The notes beneath the pieces are model-generated. The model made no database searches. It had not been told where the DNA came from and saw only the letters and a program-made list of their open reading frames with translations. The position numbers and the translations under genes were made by a program. Below, piece by piece: positions 59,043 through 64,000 of a DNA stretch of 64,000 bases (positions are counted from its first letter, which is position 1; every line of letters starts with the position of its first letter). Source of the DNA: JAJAZB01 sp965249815 (GTDB lineage Bacteria; Bacteroidota; Bacteroidia; Cytophagales; Spirosomataceae); the NCBI GenBank assembly GCA_965249815.1, contig CBDFMV010000003.1:1364001-1428000 (forward strand), read 5' to 3'.

Positions 59043-60494
59043 TCAAACGGAAATGGTTTCCAACGTCTTGACCAGCAACTGGTTAGTCAGTTTCGGGTCG
59101 GCCTGCCCGCCCGATTTTTTCATGACTTCGCCCACGAACAGGCCGAGCAGCCCCTTTTTGCCGCTGCGGTATTCCTTCACTTTCGCGGGCCAGGCGGCCA
59201 GTACCTCGTCAATCAACGCCTGAATCGAGTCGCTATTGCTTTGCTGAATCAGGCTGAGGCGCTCGGCCAGCACCAGCGGGTCGGCGTCGGGCTGGCGGAC
59301 GAGTTCGGGGAAAAGCCGCTGGCTGGCGGCGGTGTGGCTCACGCGGCCTTCCTCAACGAGCATCATTAACCGGGCCAGTTGGGCGGGACTGAGGGCAAAA
59401 GCGCCAATTTCCTGCCCGTGGTCGTTGAGCCAGGCCCGCACCGGTCCCATGAGCCAGTTGGCAGCGCTCTTGAAATTCGCCGTGTGCTGGCAAAGTTCCT
59501 CGAAGTAGGCCGCGTCTTCCCGGTTTTCGGTCAGCAGCGTGGCGTCGGCGGCGGGGAGGTGGTAATGACCGACGAATTTCTGGAACAGTTCGCGCGGCAA
59601 GGCGGGCATCCCGGCCCGGATTTCGGCCAGCCAGTCTTCCGAAATCACGACCGGCGGCAGGTCGGGTTCGGGAAAATAGCGGTAGTCGTTCATCGTTTCC
59701 TTCTCGCGCATCCCGGCGGTGCGGCCCGTGGCGTCGTCGAAGGTGCGGGTTTCCTGGATGAGCCTGCCGCCGCTTTCGAGCACCGCCACCTGCCGCTCGA
59801 ATTCGTACTCGACGGCCCGCTGCACGAAGCGCACCGAGTTCATGTTTTTCACCTCCACTTTCGTTCCTAATTTTTCCTGCCCGAACGGCCGCACCGACAC
59901 GTTGACGTCGCAGCGGAGGGAGCCTTCTTCCATGTTGCCGTCGCAGATGCCGAGGTAACGAACGAGTCGGCGGATTTCGGCCAGGCAGGCCCCGGCTTCT
60001 TCCGCCGAGCGCATCACCGGGTCAGTTACGATTTCGATGAGCGGCGTCCCGGCGCGGTTGTAATCGAGGAGCGTGTCGGTTTCGCCTTCCGCGTGGATGG
60101 ACTTTCCGGCGTCTTCTTCGAGGTGGATGTGGTGCAGTTGGAGCGCCCGTTCTTCGCCGTTTTTTAGCGTCACGTGCACCGTTCCGCCCACGCAAATCGG
60201 CGCTTTGTCCTGCGAAATCTGGTAGCCCTTCGGCAGGTCGGGGTAGAAGTAATTTTTCCGGTCGAACCGAGTCCGGCGCGTGATTTCGGAGCCGCAGGCG
60301 AGGCCCATTTTTACGGCAAATTCCACCGCCCGGCGGTTCAGGCGGGGCAGCGTGCCGGGGTGTCCGAGCGTGATGGCGCTGACGTGGCGGTTGGGACTGG
60401 CCCCGAAATGCGCCGCGTCGGGCGCGAAGATTTTGCTTTCGGTGGCAAGCTGGGCGTGAAGCTCCAGCCCGACGACGAGTTCATAAGAAGGCAT
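59043..60494 (-). CDS. gatB: Asp/Glu-tRNA amidotransferase subunit B
   Basis: 483 residues, MPSYELVVGLELHAQLATES. The kinase-like core contains LGHPGTLPRLNRRAVEFAVK, GLACGSEITRRTRFDRKNYF, YPDLPKGYQISQDKAPI and EGSLRCDVNVSVRPFGQEKL. A helical tail (AWPAKVKEYRSGKKGLLGLF) binds tRNA. With GatA and GatC it converts Glu-tRNA(Gln) or Asp-tRNA(Asn) to the amide; those genes are not in the window. The sequence upstream holds an inverted repeat at 60509-60599. Confidence 0.96.
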   Translation of the reverse strand: MPSYELVVGLELHAQLATESKIFAPDAAHFGASPNRHVSAITLGHPGTLPRLNRRAVEFAVKMGLACGSEITRRTRFDRKNYFYPDLPKGYQISQDKAPICVGGTVHVTLKNGEERALQLHHIHLEEDAGKSIHAEGETDTLLDYNRAGTPLIEIVTDPVMRSAEEAGACLAEIRRLVRYLGICDGNMEEGSLRCDVNVSVRPFGQEKLGTKVEVKNMNSVRFVQRAVEYEFERQVAVLESGGRLIQETRTFDDATGRTAGMREKETMNDYRYFPEPDLPPVVISEDWLAEIRAGMPALPRELFQKFVGHYHLPAADATLLTENREDAAYFEELCQHTANFKSAANWLMGPVRAWLNDHGQEIGAFALSPAQLARLMMLVEEGRVSHTAASQRLFPELVRQPDADPLVLAERLSLIQQSNSDSIQALIDEVLAAWPAKVKEYRSGKKGLLGLFVGEVMKKSGGQADPKLTNQLLVKTLETISV

Positions 60495-60508
60495 AGCGCG
60501 GGAAGAAG

Positions 60509-60599
60509 TCTGAACCAGGATTTAGCGGATTTTTGGATTTCAGGATTAAAATCCCAGCCATCCGATAATCTAAAAATCCGCTAAATCCTGGTTCAGACG
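60509..60599. repeat. 32-bp inverted repeat between gatB and the amidohydrolase
   Basis: Arms 60509-60540 and 60568-60599 match at all but one position (GTCTGAACCAGGATTTAGC ... ). The inner part has more GGATTTTTGGATTTCAGGAT words. It fills the divergent spacer and could affect both promoters. Confidence 0.78.
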
Positions 60600-60652
60600 A
60601 ATTCCCAAAGATAGCGAAAGGGGCTATCTTGGGCTTCTTTTTGACTTCGAGA

Positions 60653-61927
60653 ATGTACCGAACCTTATTGTTTCTGCTTTTTCTGACCAACGGTGCCGAC
60701 GCCCAGGTGCCCGACTCCGTGTTTCTGCTCCGCCCGGCGCGGGTGTTCGACGGCGAAACCCTGCACCCCGGCTGGCAGGTGCTCGTCAGCGGGAGTCGCA
60801 TCGCCGCCGCCGGGCCGAACCTCGCCGTGCCGCGCGGCACGCGCACCGTCGAGTTGCCGAACTGCACCCTGCTGCCCGGCCTCATCGAAGGCCACTCGCA
60901 CCTACTGCTTCACCCCTACGACGAAGTAAAGTGGGACGACCAGGTGCTGCGCGAGTCGCACGCCGAACGGGTGGCGCGGGCGGTGGTTCACGCCCGCAAA
61001 ACGCTCGAAGCCGGGTTCACAACCATGCGCGATTTGGGCACTGAAGGCGCGGAATACGACGACATTGGGCTGAAGCAAGCCATCGAGAAAGGCGTGATTC
61101 CCGGACCGCGCATCCTGGCCGCCGGGCGGGCGCTGGTGGCCACGGGCAGCTACGGGCCGAAGGGCTTCCGGTCGGGCGTGGACGTGCCGCAGGGTGCCGA
61201 AGAAGCCGACGGCGTGGACCGCCTCACCCGCGCCGTGCGTACCCAACTCGGCCAGGGCGTGGACGTGGTGAAAATTTACGCCGACTACCGCTGGGGCCTG
61301 ATGGGCGAAGCCAAACCGACCTTTTTACAAAGTGAACTCCAACTCGTCGTGCAACTGGCCGCCAGCGCGGGGCGGCCCGTCGTGGCCCACGCCACCACCG
61401 CCGAAGGCATGCGCCGGGCCACGCTGGCCGGTTGCCGCACCATCGAGCACGGTGACGGCGGCACGGCGGACGTATTTCGTCTGATGAAAGAAAAAGGCGT
61501 CGCGCTGTGCCCGACGCTCGCCGCCACCGAGGCCACCAGCCAGTACCGGGGATGGAAAAAAGGCCTGGAACCCGACCCGGAGCGGGTTTTGCAGAAAAAA
61601 GAAAGCTTCCGGCTGGCCCGCGAGGCGGGCGTGACCATTTGTATGGGTGGCGACGTGGGTGTGTTTGCCCACGGCGACAACGCCCGCGAACTGGAACTGA
61701 TGGTGGCCTACGGCATGACGCCCACCGAAGCACTCCGCGCCGCCACGGCCACCAACGCCGACGTGTTTGGCCTCGCCGATAGCCTGGGGCGCATTAAACC
61801 CGGACTTTTGGCCGACATCACCGTTGTGGAAGGCGACCCGACGCGCGCCATCGCCCAAGTGCGCCGGGTGCGTTTGGTGCTGAAAAGTGGACAGGTTGTA
61901 TTTTCGAGCGGAGCAAGTACCCACTAA
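60653..61927 (+). CDS. Secreted amidohydrolase family protein
   Basis: 424 residues. A signal peptide (MYRTLLFLLFLTNGADAQVP) precedes the metal-dependent hydrolase fold: GLIEGHSHLLL (the HxH metal site), KIYADYRW (possible carbamylated Lys), VVAHATTAEG, IEHGDGG and MGGDVGVFAHGDN. It resembles imidazolonepropionase-like and prolidase-like amidohydrolases. The substrate (perhaps a dipeptide or cyclic amide) is unknown. The start was placed at 60653 because of the signal peptide; an in-frame Met at 60629 is less likely. Confidence 0.9.
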   Translation: MYRTLLFLLFLTNGADAQVPDSVFLLRPARVFDGETLHPGWQVLVSGSRIAAAGPNLAVPRGTRTVELPNCTLLPGLIEGHSHLLLHPYDEVKWDDQVLRESHAERVARAVVHARKTLEAGFTTMRDLGTEGAEYDDIGLKQAIEKGVIPGPRILAAGRALVATGSYGPKGFRSGVDVPQGAEEADGVDRLTRAVRTQLGQGVDVVKIYADYRWGLMGEAKPTFLQSELQLVVQLAASAGRPVVAHATTAEGMRRATLAGCRTIEHGDGGTADVFRLMKEKGVALCPTLAATEATSQYRGWKKGLEPDPERVLQKKESFRLAREAGVTICMGGDVGVFAHGDNARELELMVAYGMTPTEALRAATATNADVFGLADSLGRIKPGLLADITVVEGDPTRAIAQVRRVRLVLKSGQVVFSSGASTH

Positions 61928-62056
61928 TTCCGGCTGTTCGCCCACCACTTTTGTACGTTCGCCCCCTTTTGTTGGACGATACCTTGCGCAGCCCCCTTCT
62001 CAGGTGCTTACTTAGCAGTCACAAAGCGCCGGACTCCGGTGTTTTTGTTATCTTAC

Positions 62057-62094
62057 AACAGCATGGAGTGGCGGCTCCGTGCTGTTTGTTTTTT
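62057..62094 (+). terminator. Intrinsic terminator of the amidohydrolase gene
   Basis: A 12-bp stem with one G-T wobble (AACAGCATGGAG / CTCCGTGCTGTT) is followed by TGTTTTTT. It lies between the convergent amidohydrolase and RluA-type genes. Confidence 0.75.
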
Positions 62095-62101
62095 ATAGCC
62101 C

Positions 62102-62821
62102 TCAGCTAAATTTCTCCAACTGCTTCACGAGTACGTCGAAGTCCTTCGGGTACGGGGCAATGACGTTGATTTCCTGCCCGTCCAGTCCTTCAAACTGGAG
62201 CGAATGCGCGTGCAGGGCCACGCGTTTGATGAGGGGCAGTTCTTCCGTGTCTTTTTTGAGGTTGTAATTCCGCTTCAGTTGGGAGAGGAAGACCGGCTTG
62301 CCGCCGTAGGTTTCGTCGCCGACGATGGGGGCTTTCAGGCAGGTCAGGTGGATGCGAATTTGGTGCATCCGGCCCGTGATGGGCATGCACTCCACGAGCG
62401 TGTGGAGGCGGTAGGCTTTCAGCGTGTTGAAAATCGTCTCGGCTTCTTTGCCACGCTGCCGGTCAATTTTCACGATGCCGTCGCGAGGCAGCGCATGGAT
62501 GGGCAGGTACACCGAAATCCCGTCGAAATCCTGCACGCCTTCCACCACGGCGTGGTAGCGTTTGGCCACTTCGCGGTGCTCGAACTGCATCGCCAGGTGG
62601 CGGTACGCCTCGGGGTTTTTGGCGATGGCGAGGCAGCCGGAGGTTTCCTTGTCGAGGCGGTGGGCCACCTGAGCGTCGGGCGTGTAGGCGCGGGCCAGGC
62701 GGAGCAGGCTGTTGGGGTTGTCGGCGTTGCGCTCGTCGAGCGTGGCAATGAAGGGCGGCTTGTTGACGACGAGGTAGTCGTCGTTTTCAAACAAAATCAG
62801 GTCGGGGAAATGGAGTTTCAT
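62102..62821 (-). CDS. RluA-family pseudouridine synthase
   Basis: 239 residues, MKLHFPDLILFENDDYLVVN. The motif VAHRLDKETSGCLAIAK contains the catalytic Asp (HRLDxxTSG). ITGRMHQIRIHLTCLKAPIVGD and a beta-rich end follow. It isomerises uridine to pseudouridine in rRNA or tRNA; there is no S4 domain at the N-terminus, so the target is not the same as for RluD. It lies 27 bases downstream of the murG stop and is probably in the same transcript. Confidence 0.9.
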   Translation of the reverse strand: MKLHFPDLILFENDDYLVVNKPPFIATLDERNADNPNSLLRLARAYTPDAQVAHRLDKETSGCLAIAKNPEAYRHLAMQFEHREVAKRYHAVVEGVQDFDGISVYLPIHALPRDGIVKIDRQRGKEAETIFNTLKAYRLHTLVECMPITGRMHQIRIHLTCLKAPIVGDETYGGKPVFLSQLKRNYNLKKDTEELPLIKRVALHAHSLQFEGLDGQEINVIAPYPKDFDVLVKQLEKFS

Positions 62822-62848
62822 GCGGGGTTGTCTGAACCGTCGGGCGGT

Positions 62849-63934
62849 TTAAACCAGTTTCAGCACCTCCTCGGCAATCTCCCTTGCGGCGTTGGGCCGG
62901 GCGAGTTTGCGGAGGTTGGCGCTTAGGTTTCGTTGCAAATCGGTGTTCTGGAGCAAACCCAGCGCCGCCGGGATGAGTTCCTGCCGGGCGGTGGCGTCGG
63001 GCACGAGCAGGCCCGCTCCTTCGCTGACCAGCGCCTGGGCATTTTTGGTCTGGTGGTCTTCGGCGGCGGTGGGCAGGGGCACGAAAATGGCCGGTCGGCC
63101 CGTCAGGCAAAGCTCCGACACCGACAGCGCCCCGGCCCGCGAGGCCACCGCGTCGGCGGCGGCGTAGGCCAGGTCCATTTCGTAAATAAACTCCGACACG
63201 TATACGCCCGCCTGGCCTGCGGCCACCGCCTGTCCGCGCTCGGTGAAGAGTTTGCCCGTCTGCCAAATCACCTGATATCCCTCGGCAAGGAGTTGCGGCA
63301 GGCCCGCTTCGAGGCTTTCGTTGAGCGTACGCGCGCCCTGGCTGCCCCCGATGACGAGCAGCGTTTTTTTCGTGGCCGAAAGCCCGAAATGCAGCAGCGC
63401 AGCGGGCCGCTTGGCGGTAACGTCGAGCAAATCGGCGCGGACGGGGTTGCCGGTCAGCCGGAGTTTTTCTTTCGGAAAAAACGCCTCCATGCCGGGGTAC
63501 GCCACGCAGATTTTGCGCGCGCCTTTCGCCAGAAATTTATTGGTGACGCCCGCGTAGGAGTTTTGTTCCTGAATCAGGTACGGCACGCCCAGCGCCCGCG
63601 CCGCCAGCAGCAACGGCCCGGAGGCGTAGCCGCCCACGCCCACGGCGGCGTCGGGTTGGAATTCGCGCACGAGGTTGCGGGCTTTGGCCAGGCTGCGCAC
63701 AAGTTTCAAGGGAAAACTCGCGTTGGCGAGCCAATTGGCGCGGTCGATGCCCGCGATGGGCAGGCCCACGATGCGGTAGCCCGCCCGCGGCACCTTTTCC
63801 ATTTCCATCCGCCCTTCGGCCCCAACGAAGAGGATTTCCACGTCGGGCCGCAGGGTTTTTAAGGCGTTGGCAATGGCAATGGCGGGGTAAATGTGGCCCC
63901 CGGTGCCGCCGCCGGAGATGATAATTCTGGTCAT
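62849..63934 (-). CDS. murG: Lipid II synthase MurG
   Basis: 361 residues, MTRIIISGGGTGGHIYPAIA, the typical GGGTGGH loop. Further motifs are VGVGGYASGPLLLAARALGV, QEQNSYAGVTNK, LVIGGSQGARTLNE, and SRAGALSVSELCLTGRPAIF with FVPLPTAAEDHQTKNAQAL. It transfers GlcNAc from UDP-GlcNAc to lipid I, giving lipid II, at the inner side of the plasma membrane. In most genomes it belongs to the dcw cluster; the genes before it (such as ftsW) would be to the right of this window. Confidence 0.97.
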   Translation of the reverse strand: MTRIIISGGGTGGHIYPAIAIANALKTLRPDVEILFVGAEGRMEMEKVPRAGYRIVGLPIAGIDRANWLANASFPLKLVRSLAKARNLVREFQPDAAVGVGGYASGPLLLAARALGVPYLIQEQNSYAGVTNKFLAKGARKICVAYPGMEAFFPKEKLRLTGNPVRADLLDVTAKRPAALLHFGLSATKKTLLVIGGSQGARTLNESLEAGLPQLLAEGYQVIWQTGKLFTERGQAVAAGQAGVYVSEFIYEMDLAYAAADAVASRAGALSVSELCLTGRPAIFVPLPTAAEDHQTKNAQALVSEGAGLLVPDATARQELIPAALGLLQNTDLQRNLSANLRKLARPNAAREIAEEVLKLV

Positions 63935-64000
63935 AGGTGCAAGGGTGAGAGGTAAGAAGTGAGGTGTTTTCAGCGAATTGAATTTTACACCTTAAGCTCT

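Overview
The window is about 64 kb of a GC-rich Bacteroidetes chromosome, most likely from the Cytophagales (a Spirosoma-like relative). The evidence is a GldB gliding lipoprotein, TonB receptors with N-terminal carboxypeptidase-like domains, LytS/LytTR regulators, Bacteroidetes-type promoters (TTTG, about 20 nt, TAnnTTTG) and a subtype iii type VI secretion system (T6SS) carrying TssN and TssO but no TssJLM. There is no sign of an rRNA operon, tRNA, CRISPR array or complete insertion sequence.

Layout. 1-3.8 kb: a desaturase fragment, an effector-binding protein, a secreted S9 peptidase and a toxin-antitoxin (TA) remnant whose PIN-type toxin has lost its middle. 4.28-9.27 kb: an AT-rich island (about 30% GC in hand-counted lines against about 60% outside) with four tightly spaced genes: a C5-cytosine DNA methyltransferase, an HD-domain protein, an ORC/CDC6-like P-loop ATPase and an unrecognised protein. 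This is the best candidate for an undescribed defence system. It is followed by a 23-bp inverted repeat and a 150-bp MITE-like element. 9.7-21 kb: metabolic and housekeeping genes (flavin monooxygenase, aldo/keto reductase, LytS/LytTR pair, rpmE2, nrdA, cspA), a DUF6934 gene pair and repeat-rich spacers.

21.7-41.2 kb: the T6SS. The order is PAAR, tssB, tssC, five alternating short/long pairs of tssD (ten tube-protein paralogues), vgrG, tssN (opposite strand), an outer-membrane barrel gene, tssE, tssF (split by a one-base frameshift), tssG, tssK, tssO and clpV. It encodes sheath, tube, spike, baseplate and the recycling ATPase. No toxin domain or immunity gene is recognisable.

41.2-64 kb: metallophosphoesterase, a frameshifted histidine phosphatase, a VapBC pair bracketed by direct repeats, two TonB receptors (one below a double iron-box-like operator) divergent from a two-component system, gldB, a second VapBC, an ABC exporter, a RelE/ParE pair, a Fur-family regulator, a membrane MutS-like ATPase, proC, a TlpA-like thioredoxin, gatB, an amidohydrolase, an RluA-type pseudouridine synthase and murG.

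Two themes recur outside the islands. There is a high load of TA-like modules (five in 64 kb), and many spacers hold large near-perfect inverted repeats, each built from its own short words, some running into the 3' ends of genes.
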